NCBI GenBank assembly: GCA_973895155.1
Contig: OZ316897.1
Coordinates: forward strand, 4,526,001 to 4,590,000
Source of the DNA: Marsupella aquatica
Lineage: Eukaryota > Marchantiophyta
Length of the DNA: 64,000 bases
Direction: 5' to 3'
Positions 11,729-22,317 of the stretch are shown in pieces. Position 1 is the first letter of the stretch, and every line of letters starts with the position of its first letter. The translations under genes were made by a program, and so were the position numbers. Under the pieces are notes generated by a model. It was not told the DNA's origin. It searched no databases and saw only the letters and a program-made list of their open reading frames with translations.

Positions 11729-11916
11729 ACATGGATGCATTTGATTGGAAATCACCTGTTGAACTTGGTCTGGAAAGCACTAAAGGGTGCGTCGATGCAT
11801 GTGATTGGAAATCACCTGTTCAACTTGGTCCGGAAAGCACTAAAAGGGCACTAAAAGGTGCGTCGATGCATGCGATCGGAAATTGTCAATGCATGCGATT
11901 GGCGATCACCTGTTGA
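11729..11916. repeat. 60-bp minisatellite next to the 154-bp duplication
   Basis: GATGCATTTGATTGGAAATC recurs at 11797 (GCATGTGATTGGAAATC) and in decayed form near 11866 and 11890. The period is about 60 bp, with short internal duplications (AAAGGGCACTAAAAGG). On the plus strand each unit reads as about 20 residues of the type DWKSPVELG.ESTKG. The unit length is a multiple of three, so the frame stays open through the array. I see no evidence of a real protein. Confidence 0.75.
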
Positions 11917-11929
11917 ACTCTGTATGGAA

Positions 11930-12095
11930 TGTCAAGAACAACCTCAAAAGCAGGAACCAGGCTATGCTTATCCTCAGGCAAAAGGGTGCAGGCATGAACT
12001 CATCCTGAGTGTCAAGAACAACATCCATAAAAACCTCCACGAAAGGAATTGCGCTATGCACATCGTCGGGCAAAATGGTCCAGGCATGAAGCTAG
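11930..12095. repeat. Diverged two-copy repeat, about 80 bp
   Basis: GTCAAGAACAACCTC..GCTATGCTTATCCTCAGGCAAAAGGGTGCAGG (from about 11930) is echoed by GTCAAGAACAACATC..GCTATGCACATCGTCGGGCAAAATGGTCCAGG (from about 12010). Both end in CATGAA. This lies at or near the decayed 3' end of the AAA-ATPase pseudogene. Confidence 0.6.
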
Positions 12096-12329
12096 GCTTG
12101 AAACGAGATAGCTCAGTTCCCCACCCATGACAACCCATTTGTGCAAAGGTGTCGTTGATGTTGTGCTGCGGTTGTGTCATCTGATGAGAGTTCTTCTGCT
12201 TCCTCGAACTCGCTGGCGTCGTCTTTATCATGGACAGGAGTAGTTGATTTGCGATCATGAAGAGCTTTGAAGACGAGGTACAGTGCAAGGTCTCGGTCGC
12301 TTCTGTCTTTCCTGAGAATCTTAGCAATT

Positions 12330-12914
12330 CATGAAGATGGAGTCGATAATTTGCTGCACATCTGCGGAGCGAGGGTGCTCATGGACCTGCAGAAAGTTCT
12401 GGCCAGAATGTTGAATGCGGGATGGTGGCAATAGGTGAGGTTGATGTGCATGTCCATGCGGCCCGGGCGCAGCAGCCCCGGATCGAACTTAGTAATGAAG
12501 TTTGTGGCGAAGACGAAGACGAAGATGCGCTCAGATCCACAAGAGGACCATAAGCCGTCGGTAAAATTGAGCAATCCCGAGAGAGTCACCCTGCTTGGCT
12601 TGTCTTCCTCGTGGGGTTTCTTTCATTAGAGGGGAGGCATTTTCTTGTTTCTCCGCTGTCTTCTTCTTCTTCTTTTCTTTGGCCGGCGAGGTTTAGCAGT
12701 CAATGTCTTCGATGACCACTATGGACTTGTTGGACATGTGAAGAAGGAGCGTGCGGAGGCCCGCATTTTATTAGACTTCTGTGAGCTCCAGATCATCGGC
12801 GTCGTTTGCCATAGCGGCAATGATCGAAGTTTTCCCTGTACCGGGAGGGCCACATTGATTGTTTTGAGGTTTTTGTTGAATTGTATCACACACCTTTTGT
12901 CCATGTTTTGTTAA
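12330..12914 (-). pseudogene. BCS1/HSR4-type AAA-ATPase pseudogene fragment
   Basis: Read on the minus strand, the AAA module appears in order. A Walker A motif GPPGTGKTS is followed by IIAAMAND and DLELTEV (about 12769-12851). A Walker B-like VVIEDIDC sits near 12692-12715. An LNLAGQRKEEEE linker follows (about 12650-12690). TLSGLLNFTDGLWSSCG..ERI and DPGLLRPGRMDMHI (about 12425-12590) close the module. These are hallmarks of the plant mitochondrial/ER AAA-ATPase family related to yeast Bcs1. The gene is broken: two consecutive stops (TAA TAA) follow the DLELTEV block, and frameshifts separate the Walker B motif, the linker and the TLSG block. The N-terminal half is missing. It has no intron, as is common in this family, so a processed or simply truncated copy are both possible. 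Confidence 0.85.
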
Positions 12915-15182
12915 AAAGGCAACAACGCAATTATGCCTTGTGTCAGGGATCTCACCTATTCACCTGCTGAAGCAAATGAGTTTTACACCCAATCATGCAG
13001 AGTAAATTTTTCTGGCCTTTTTTACCCGCCCTCAGTGCACAATACACAATACATAGCAAAGAGGATTGTTTTAACCCAGCCAACTGCACTACTTCAATAA
13101 ACATGACCTAAGCTTTAGTGCAAACTTGAAAACTTTTTCAAAAATGGCACACAAAATGCACCCAGTTTGCATTGTTACAAGGTGTCACCCCGCACTACAC
13201 TAACTCTTGTTGTAAAGATAGGCTCAAGACAAAAAAATATGAAAATTCAATTCAATAACTGTTAATCAGTTGAATGCATGAGCCAAAGTTTGTACATGTT
13301 TGGGCAACCTCTAGAGGTGGCCCAAATTCTAGAAAATTAAGCACTACACTTCAGAGTATAGTTGGACCCACTCCTTGCCATCTAGGATAGGTAGACACTA
13401 TACCTGGGCCTCCGGGCTTTTGTGAACCCAACTGTGGTAAGGGCTGACAATCTCAGATGAAATCAAACGAAGACAATGGGCCCCCACATCTTGTACAGCC
13501 GCAGAAAGACAGTTGCCTCTTTGCAAGACCAAAGTAGACATTCTGCAATGGAATTCCTGTTTCTTTTGGGGAAAGGGGAAATCATGCTTGGTTGGAAAAC
13601 AATGTGTATCATTCCATGCAACTAGAATGAACCTAAGAGCTTTTGAGACCCCAAAAGTGTGACCACTTATACAAAGGAAAGCTACAATTTCAATCTGGAG
13701 CAGTACAGTATTACAACATTTTATTTGGGTTCCACTGATCCATATGAGTTAATGGTCATACATTGTGGTCCATCTCTTTTTGGGAAGAAAGGAACCGGTG
13801 CAATCTTGAGTGAGGTGAAACCTTTGAGTCTCTTATGGAGAGAGAGGAGAAAAAAAGATTGGCCGGCCCTCCGGTTCAACTACAGCTGAAAAGAAGCAGG
13901 GGAGATCCGAAGGAAAGAAAAGATTAACAACTTACACTAGATGAACTACTCCCATCAGATAGGTCCACGACTGCCTACTTACTAATGAACTTCAAAGTAA
14001 AAGTTTTTTCCTATTTGTCTAGGGTATGAGTTTGTTCTGTAAGGCATGTGGTACTTGCAGACCCTATTTGCAAGAGCCATGAGTTGGGATTGTTGCCAAT
14101 GAGCCAGGCCATGTTGCACCCAAGGCAGCCCAGCTCAAAGAGGAGGTTTATGCAACTCGCTGCCATGGGGATTTGTAGTACCTATTTGTTTCTCGGATTT
14201 GTTTTGAAAATCTGTGGGGCTCTACACTATACCTTTGACTGTTTTTTGTGATCTTGTGTGATCTTTTTTATCGAGTGACAGCCTTATCCTACAGTATCTG
14301 TCCTCACTTCTTTAGATAGCAGGTGTTTGTTGCACTACAAAGGGCTCAGGCATTCACTATATTCTGGAGGAGTGAGGCTGTTGACTGTCTGGTTTACTTG
14401 CCACATTTCACTCATCGATATAACATGATTCTACTATATAAGAAGAAAAGAGGGTTTATCTGCATTCCATCCGGGTTGCAAAACTCTGTCCAAGCATATT
14501 GACCAATAGTGGAGGTCCAATTGGGCGTCAATCTTGGGACCAGACATTTATATTAAATTGTTTTAGAAACTTGGTTTTTAAAATCCAGAAGGTTTAAGCC
14601 AAGTAACTCATTCATGTAGGAAATATGGGCCCCTACTAGAAATGCCTATGAGATAATATTCCATACTCATCTCTTGTCATGTGCAATGTTGTGGTAGATT
14701 GAATAATGCAGTGAGAAAGGGTTTACTTGGTGTAAGCATCCCAGTGTGGATGTACGAGGCATAGAGGCAAGTGAGCTTGCATCCTCGAACAACCTTAAAG
14801 TACCAAAAGTTTGCTGTCAGTTGAAAAGCTGCAGTATGTGATTAATGATACAGGTTGGTTACCGATGCTACTGTAGTAACAAGTAAGAGCTAGTTCCAAA
14901 CTTTTTCAGGGTATTATTTTCTACATCATCCCAAATTCAGGCATCTTAAAATGCTAAAAAAATACAGTGAAGCACTTTTAAGAAACTGCCCAGATATCAG
15001 GAGGCATCAGGTGTAACTTCAAGGTTCGTTTGACTGCTTGACTAACTGCTACTTTTCCAATGTTACCTCTAGCCCCCTCTAGCTGATTAAAACTGTGAAG
15101 ATCCTCATAGAGAATAATAGAGAGTTGAAGTATGAATATTCTTTCAAAGTTGAATGCATTCTCTAGAATTGCCTTTGTTTGA
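12915..15182. other. Gene-free intergenic DNA
   Basis: AT-rich sequence with no open frame resembling a known family and no clear repeat structure. The two longest frames (13659-13889 and 14048-14251, plus) lack recognisable motifs. Confidence 0.5.
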
Positions 15183-15405
15183 CACTAGTAGAAAATGGGG
15201 TCAATTATGACCCAACTACTTAGGACACATGCAACCCCTGTCATTTTCTAAGACTACAAATCATTTACAATGACTTACACAAGAGTCATTCAAATGACTC
15301 TTGACCATTTCACTGGCAAGACAAATGACTCAAGTGAAAGTGAGTCCTAAGTGAGTCATACCATAGTCCTAATGCAATCATAATTGACCCTGTTTTCTAC
15401 TAGTG
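15183..15405. mobile_element. CACTA-ended MITE, 223 bp
   Basis: The element begins CACTAGTAGAAAA and ends with its reverse complement TTTTCTACTAGTG. The terminal inverted repeats extend about 28 bases with only two mismatches. Ends of the form CACTA..TAGTG are typical of En/Spm (CACTA) DNA transposons. The 223-bp length with no coding capacity makes it a non-autonomous derivative. A clean 3-bp target duplication is not visible. The interior carries several TGACTC/GAGTCA words in both orientations, forming short nested inverted repeats. Confidence 0.85.
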
Positions 15406-15730
15406 CATCAAGCAAATACCTCTAAGTGTTGCTAGTGAATATAGTAGTGACGCATCTAACCTTAACCAATCACCTAACTAGGTTAAAGACTAATTATAGT
15501 TACACAAAAACTCTAGACCTAAGACAGGACCTGAGAGTAATGCCTAGCACGAATGTCAATTGGATGGGTGCCCTTCCTAGTTGGTGACTTAATGCCCTTA
15601 GTTATTTTTCTCTTTTTGGCTCTTTGATGGATAATTGAGAATGTGCGGTCTGGATCTGGATCAAGCTATTGTGAAACTTCTTAAGAACTCCCCAAGAACT
15701 GTAGTAAGAATAGAACATCTTGTAGGCCCT

Positions 15731-15857
15731 TAAATATATTAACCCTTGTAACAAGGGCATTATAACTAATAATATAATAACCCACAAAGACAGGCCAAGG
15801 TCCTGGTTTCATGGTGTTATGGCCCACAGCACCTTGTTACCACAGTGTTACTATACT
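15731..15857. repeat. Degenerate fold-back (MITE-like) element
   Basis: TTGTAACAAGGGCATTATAAC (about 15748) is matched in inverted orientation by GTTATGGCCCACAGCACCTTGTTACCAC (about 15816-15843). The arms have drifted and the left one carries a deletion. The phrase ATTATGGCCCACAG.GCCCTGTTACC recurs near 32648 and in related form at 38230-38350 and 43841-43950, which indicates a dispersed family. Confidence 0.5.
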
Positions 15858-15879
15858 GAACACCGTGGACTCACAAAAC

Positions 15880-17330
15880 TGACATCCTTGAGCCAATACG
15901 GGGAAACTTCAAGGGTCATGGCATTGGTTAATAGGTGGGTGGGGACTGGCTAATGAACAACAAAAAAACTAACAAATTTCTGTCAAAAGCAATAAAAACT
16001 CTTCAGTGAGGTGGGATCTGGCAAAATTTTGCCATTAAAAAATGCCCCTGATTGTTAGATCCATCAATGGGTGCCCGCGGGAGGGGCTCAATGTAGGGAC
16101 GGACATCATGTGCCATGTTTTAGGGTTTGACCCCATATCTTATGAGCAAGTTTTTGGCCTCATCCTCTCTTTCTTTAAATCCGGCCATTTCTATAACCCT
16201 TAAAACTTTAAGAAAAGTGTTTCCCTACAATTAAACAGGACTAGTGTTTTTTAAAGTCAGCCAATGGATAAAACGCCCTTTGTTCTTCCATAAATCTTTG
16301 GAAGTATTTTGCCATACCCATTTAAATGTGTCTATATTACTTCATTGCACTTGACATGTCATTTCTGCAGAAGTGCCCCCCACGCCAAGTGGGTGCCCCT
16401 ACTAGTGACAAAACCTTGAGTCACAAAAAGAAAACCCTTGAGTATTAGGTGAAACCTCGAGGCTAATGCAGTCTGGCTAGGTGTGAAACTGGCTTTTGGA
16501 TGACAGAAAACCCAGCAAATATGTGGCATTAGTGACCAAGACTTTTCAGCGAGGTGGAATCTGGTCAACTTTTGTGACTGAAGAAACCCCCTGGCCAGTC
16601 CAAAGGTCCAATAGATGGGCGGCCACACTAGTGACAAAATAGTTGAATATTAGGGGAAGCCTTGAGCTAGTGGTCTATGTGGCTAGTTGTGAAACTGGCT
16701 GATGGATCACAAAGCCCAGCAAATTTCCGCCAAAAGTAACCAAGATTTTCAGTGAGGTCGAATCTGGAAAATTTTTGCCACCAAAAACCCCTGGTCCAAA
16801 GGTTCCTCAGACGAGTGCCCTTGTTAGCGACAGGATCTTGAATTGCAAAACTAAATCCTTGAGAATTAGGTGAAACCTCTACGCTACTGGCATATGTGGC
16901 TAGGTATGAAACTGGCTAAAGTGGACAAAAAAGAGCCCAACTAGTTTTGGCCAGAAGAGAGCAAGCCTTTTCTGTGACAAAACCTTGAGTCTCAAAACTA
17001 AATCCTTGAGAATTAAGTGAAACCTCAAGAACAATGGGGTCTCTGGCTAGATGGGAAACTTGATAAAATGGATGACAAAAAGTCCTGAGTGCATATTTCT
17101 GCCAAAAGGCACCAAGGAGTTTTTAAGTGAGGTTGAATCTACCAAATTTTTGTCACAAAAAAGAAAGCTGGTTTCTTCCCTATTAGATAGAGGTATCGCA
17201 ATGATTCACGAGGTACTTGGTTCAGAGGGTACCAATGACCATATCTATCTTCAACGAGCCCATTCTTTCAATGTCAATAGACATGACGACAAAAATTGGA
17301 TGGGTGCCCTTACCAGTGATGTATAGGGTA
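15880..17330. repeat. Decayed satellite-like tandem array, monomer about 200-230 bp
   Basis: The anchor GTGACAAAACCTTGAGT recurs with changes at about 16405, 16631, 16827 and 16974. Between anchors the same blocks appear in the same order: GAATTAGGTGAAACCTC, TGTGGCTAGGTGTGAAACTGG, CCCAGCAAATTTCTGCCAAAAG, TTTTCAGTGAGGTGGAATCTGG and ATGGGTGCCC. The first unit (15890-16080) and the last boundary (17297-17320) are recognisable too. A similar boundary phrase occurs at 15560-15590. Spacing varies through deletions and at least one insertion (about 16090-16370). It has no coding capacity. Confidence 0.7.
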
Positions 17331-18353
17331 ATGATGGTCTGGGGTTACTAGTCTGTAACCCTGTGACCAGAAAGTGAGAAAATGTTGACTGCAGCAGTGC
17401 AGCAGTCATTATTATATGTAATACTTGCCCCTAACAAAAAAAATAGGGGGTAAGAGTTTTTGGACACAGGTTATCAAAATGATAGCACCTAGTAAAAAAG
17501 GTTACCCACCAGTAACCTTTTTTTCCTGCCAGGAATTTCAAAACCTTGAGTGGCAAAAAAGAAATCCTTGAGTCAGTGAGGGGGTAACCTCGCTTGCGCC
17601 AATAAGGGGTGTCCTTCGAAAACTCTAAAAGCACGCCAATTGGAGGCCACCGAACAAGGTTCGAGCCCCGATCACGGCCTTTACGAATCAGACCACTTTT
17701 CGCAGCAGACCGTCGACACCCAGGCACGGAATAGCTTTTCCCTCGCTCGCTCCACCACAATCTGCGGCCCAACTCTGTGTGTGTGTGTGTGTTTTTCCCC
17801 CTTGCGTGCTCCCTGCTCTCTTTGACGACCCCTGATCTCTGTGCCATAGCTCTTTTCTCGATCGCCCACTACTGCTCTCTAGCTGTTCCTCGGCTCCGAT
17901 CTGCTTTCGTTCCTTGGCTTCGATCTGCTGTCTTTTGCTTTTGCTTTTGCTTTAGCATTGGCTTTGGCTATGCTATGCTGACCAGGGTGCGGGGCCGAAG
18001 GAACGTGCAGACAAGGAAGGAGTAGCTCCACGGGCCCCTAATGTTACGGATCTGAGCTCGCACGACTCTGCTTCTATTATACACTGTGGTGGTGTCATTA
18101 GCAGGGGAACGACAGGAAGGAGGGAGGGAGTGGATCGATTGGGAACAGGAAGGAAAGTAGGGAAGGAGTATCGTAGGTCGTCGTGAAATGCGGTGAGGAA
18201 GGGAGGAGGTCGAGAAGGAGAAGGAGAAGGAGAAGAAGCCGGATCTATCGGGTGGGGAAAGCTTTGGAGAGACGGGACGGAAGCAGTAGGTCAGACGAGG
18301 AAGGGCAAGGAAGAGTGAGAGTGAGAGTGAGAGTGCAAGAGATTGAGAGAGCG
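17331..18353 (+). promoter_or_regulatory. Promoter region and 5' leader of the clathrin light chain gene
   Basis: Up to about 17600 this is repeat-flanking DNA. From there base composition turns GC-rich and pyrimidine-rich (CTCTCT/CTTTTGC tracts to about 17960), then purine-rich with GGAAGGAGGGAGG, AGAAGGAGAAGGAG and (GAGAGT)n just before the ATG. This pattern is common in plant 5' untranslated regions. A short (TG)n microsatellite lies at 17776-17793. The open frame extends upstream of the ATG to 18183, but that part is only arginine-rich low complexity. Confidence 0.4.
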
Positions 18354-20414
18354 ATGGCCGGGTTCGAGTACGGGGGAGGAGGCGAGGATCAGAGTGGGGC
18401 GTATATGGGTTTCGACTCGAGGCAGCGCTTCGATGAGTCGCAGAGGTTCGATGAGTCGTTCAGGGCGCCGGAGCACTTCAATCCAACCTTCGGTGACGAG
18501 CCGAAAGAGGAGATCGAGGATGACTTCAAGAGCGCCAATGGCTTCGGATACCATCAGGCGGAGAACCCTCCTGCCTACGGATTCGAGGATGAGCCCACGG
18601 GCCAGGCTGCTGAAGCGTCCCCTGGTTATGAACCATCGTTTGAGCCAGATCTGCATTCTGAGTATGGCCAGGGTGGTGGCGAGTTCACTGGCGAGCACGG
18701 AGAGCACGGCGAGCACGGCTCGAACGGGAATGGATTTGGCGCCAACGGCGATGACGATACTCTTTTCAGTAGTATCCCATCTGATGGACCTATCCTTCCC
18801 CCTCCAGAAGAGATGAGGGAAGAAGGCTTGGCATTGAGAGAGTGGAAGCGGTAATGCGGCCTCTTGATCACTGTATCGTCTTGCTTCCATCGTTGCTTCT
18901 CACTCCGCCTCCTCCCACCTCTCGTTGTAGTTTGTGCTGTAGCTTTGCGTGTGTCACTGTCACTTCTTCTGAACTGGGTTTTGCACTTGTTTGGAGTTGA
19001 TTACCACATCTTTCATTTGCTCATTGTGCTTGTCATGTATCCAGTCAAAATGCTATTCGGCTCCAAGAAAAGGAGAGGCAGGAGAGAGAAGATCTGGCAC
19101 GGATTATCAGGGAAGCCGATGATTACAAGGACGCTCAGTTTGACAAGAGGAAGACAGCAATCGACAACGGGATGAAGAACAACCGTGACAGAGAAAAGGT
19201 GATCGTCCTTGCCAATTGCAGATCGGGTTGTTTACACAGTATTTCCTTCTCACACGTGTAGTCGGGAGAGCCCCCTGCAGCTAAACTATTTCAGCTCAAC
19301 TTTGCTGTGGGTCGTGCCAGCTATCGAACTTTCGCTTATTCTGACCTAAATATCTTCTGTCGATAGTCACGAGGCAGAACCAGTGGCACGGGCGTGATTT
19401 AGATCTTTCGCCCTAGTTTTCTCTCTTGTTCAGTAGTGAGGCCTGCTCTCTAGACTTTGGGATCTAGCAGTTTTGGTTCTGTAGTTATCTTCTGTCAGCC
19501 ATGCTCAGTCGATCTGTTTTCAGCTTAATGAGGAACTAGCAACAGAAATGAGCTCTGCTACGCAAGGCGGTAGTGCATGTCTCTCCCTTCAATTACCAGA
19601 GAATTAGCCCTCGGCAACCCATTGTGCCAGACTCCTCCTCTTAAAGATTTTCTGTCAATAGCGGCAATAAAAGCAGTTGGTAATTTGCACTAGATACATT
19701 AGTGAAGGTCGTAGGCATTCGTTTGTTGGACTGGCTTTTTCATTCTGGTCATATCGGTCACGATCCAGAAGCTCAGGAAGACGGTCTTCCTGTATTGCGT
19801 CTGTAAACTCCAATCCCTAATTTCAGAATTAATCCTCACACAGGGCAACTGTTTTATTTCAGTGCAGACTTAGTGCGTGCCCAAGAATGTAGTCTTTGAA
19901 TCTGGAAAATGACTTAAGGTCGTTAGATATTGGGTAGGGCGCTTTCAAGACAATGTAAGATCTGCTCCAGTAAATTGTCATGTCTGTCAAGGCCATCCCT
20001 AACCGATCCCTTCGTGTCTGGCAGACGTACCTTCAAAATAAGGAGACTTTCCACAAGGAAGCAGACAAGCATTACTGGAAGGCGGTTGCTGAACTCATTC
20101 CAAATGAATTGCCAACGATTGACAAGGGAGGCAAGAAGGACAGGAAAGATAAGAAACCCGGGATTGTGGCTATCAAGGGTCCTAAACCGGGGAAATCTAC
20201 TGATATGACCAGATTACGTCACGTCCTTGTAAAGCTGAAACATAATCCTCCTCCTCACATGAAGTACAAGCCTCCACCACCACCTCCCGTTGCAGACAAA
20301 GATAAGGCCAAGGACAAGGATGGCAAGGAAAAGGAAGTTGCACCCAAAGGGACAGAGGGATCCCCTGCACCAGCAGCAGCCCCGCCCGCTCCTACACCGG
20401 TGGCTGCAGCGTGA
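18354..20414 (+). CDS. Clathrin light chain, three exons
   Basis: Exons are 18354-18850, 19045-19198 and 20025-20414, with GT..AG introns and matching phases, giving 346 residues. The ATG at 18354 is chosen because the protein then starts MAGFEYGGG. Upstream codons are purine-tract noise. The N-terminal about 165 residues are acidic and glycine-rich (repeated [15 protein letters not shown]) and end [19 protein letters not shown], as in plant light chains. The middle exon is a charged helical segment ([17 protein letters not shown], then NNRDREK) that should bind the clathrin heavy-chain hub. The last exon has the conserved block [20 protein letters not shown] and [20 protein letters not shown]. 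The C-terminal tail is unusually rich in proline, alanine and lysine after HNPPPHM. The role is to regulate clathrin coat assembly on trans-Golgi and endocytic vesicles. Confidence 0.95.
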
Positions 20415-21590
20415 TTCGGCTTGTGACATCGCATTGCATTTATCTTGGGCCCTTGTGCTGCAGCACTCAACGGCACTAATTGGCATTCTAAAAATAGGTT
20501 CCAACGTAGCAGGTGTAAAATTTTCCATTTGTCTTCTCGGCTCAGGTGCTTGGCTTAGATAGAAATTGTTGCATTATCAAGAATTGTGTATGTTTAGTCC
20601 ATTTATAGAGACAGGAACACTTTGATATCATCATTGTGGATTTGTGAAAATTATACGCCTGCAGTAATTTTTAGATGAGATCCTGCTCCCACTTATCTTC
20701 GCAGGTAGACAGACAGGTCACTCAGAAGCGAATTTGAAGGTCACCTGTTACTACACGCATGAAGAGGTGACAACAGGAAGAAGGATGTATAGTCCTGTTT
20801 TGAGTTGTAGATGACAGGTCAAGAGGTTCTTTCACTATATTCTGTGTAGTACTTCGTGTTGAAGGGATGTTCTTTCCACTTAATTCATTGCACTTCACCA
20901 GCTCATTTCTCAGCTTCATATCTATCTCTGGGTATTCAAGGCCTGGACGTGATTGCAACTAAGTTGCTGTGGTGACATATACTTGGGAGGCGGTTATATT
21001 TTTTATACCGTTGTTTTCAATGGCCGTTTCTCCCTGCGCCTGTTCTCACTAAAATATGACCTGTAAGCTGTGGCTTGTTTCAACTCGGAGCTAGAATGAT
21101 GGAGAATAATTTTAGGACTTAGCCTAGTTTCTAGCAATTAGAGTTTTCCTCATAAGACCCATTGAAGTAGAGGCAGGTTTCCACCAGCTCTTAAAGTCTG
21201 ATGTTTGAAGTGTGGCTGTCCGTTACTGGCCCCTGCAGTGCATGTCTAGTGTGATCTTCAGATGCAGTTGACTCAGATTGTATCATTTCAGATATCAACA
21301 GAAAAGAATGGGACAACATGTAGGGTCAGGACACCTTCGAGTCTAATGCACAGTGCACATCTGAATGTGATCACTGAAGAAGTGACTCCATTTGTAACAC
21401 TTCAGATATTTTGGCTTCTCAGAAGTGTGATTGAGACCTGAAAATAATTCGACAGAATGAATGTGCAGCCAAGCCACTTTCGAGTGTAATCCAATAGAGT
21501 TTTTCGTCCTCATCTGCAGCAGCAGTGTTTAGGGACGGTCATTTAGCGATAAAACTGCAGTGACTTGTTAACTTCAGTAAGCACTTCGTC
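20415..21590. other. 3' flank of clathrin light chain, no gene recognised
   Basis: This probably contains the 3' untranslated region. The open frames are short and unlike known families. Confidence 0.45.
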
Positions 21591-21742
21591 ATCTGTAGTT
21601 ATGGTGAAGTGGTGATTAAGATCACACCTGTGGATATGGTGGAGTGGGGGTTGAGATGAGGGGCCGGTCACCTGTAGTTATAGTGAAGTGGTGATTAAGA
21701 TCACACCTGTGGATATGATGGAGTGGGGGTTGACATGAGAGG
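21591..21742. repeat. 79-bp tandem duplication
   Basis: Two near-identical copies (21591-21669 and 21670-21742) contain GTGAAGTGGTGATTAAGATC and GGAGTGGGGGTTGA.ATGAG. Only a few substitutions separate them. Confidence 0.85.
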
Positions 21743-21924
21743 CTGACTCCCTGCTAGCCTTCCCACACTCCTATACTCACCTAATTCTGTGCAACAAAAG
21801 ACTTGATGCGTCACACTCCAATGTTTAGATTCTTAGTTAGCCACAAGTTTTGAGTGACTTTTGAGCACCACCTTGGCTTTCTAGATCAACCTCTACAATG
21901 TCATTCACAATCTGGGTTTCGTTG

Positions 21925-22048
21925 GTTGCGTAATCTGGATTGGTTGCATAATCTGGATTCAAGGTAACGTAATCTGGATTCAAGGTAACGTAATCTGGAT
22001 TCAAGCTGCGTAATCTGGATTCAAGCTGCGTAATCTGGATTCAAGCCA
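21925..22048. repeat. 20-bp minisatellite, about six units
   Basis: The unit GTAATCTGGATTCAAGCTGC and variants (TTGGTTGCATAATCTGGATT, AAGGTAACGTAATCTGGATT) are repeated head to tail. Adjacent unit types come in pairs (GGTAAC twice, GCTGC twice), as expected from replication slippage. Confidence 0.9.
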
Positions 22049-22091
22049 CCTAACCATTGTTAAAAGGTTGTCGCTTGGCAATTCTGTGATT

Positions 22092-22317
22092 TTGGATGGT
22101 TTTGCCATTTTTCCATAACAAATCATGCAGATGGATTTATGAATGCAAAGAGTGATTTGTGTATCATTATCTATACTCCCAAGTTGGAATGCACATATGT
22201 GGTGTTGGATGGTTTTACCATTTTTCCATAACAAATCATTCTCATGGATTTATGAATGCAAAGAGTGGTTTGTGTATGGTTGTCTACACTCCCAAGTTGG
22301 AATGCACAGGGGTCTTG
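22092..22317. repeat. 113-bp tandem duplication
   Basis: Copies at 22092-22204 and 22205-22317 share GGATGGTTTT.CCATTTTTCC, ATAACAAATCAT, TGGATTTATGAATGCAAAGA and CTCCCAAGTTGGAATGCACA. Several substitutions separate them. Confidence 0.88.

Noticed and set aside
17640-17690. Possible tRNA gene from B-box-like GGTTCGAGCCCC
   Set aside because: No A-box at tRNA spacing and no acceptor or anticodon stem can be folded around it; a lone B-box match is not enough.
18183-18353. Longer clathrin light chain start at 18183
   Set aside because: The added 57 residues are Arg/Glu low complexity from GA repeats; the ATG at 18354 gives the family-like N-terminus.
21925-22048. Regular short direct repeats as a CRISPR array
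   Set aside because: The units are contiguous with no unique spacers, and the genome is eukaryotic; it is a minisatellite.
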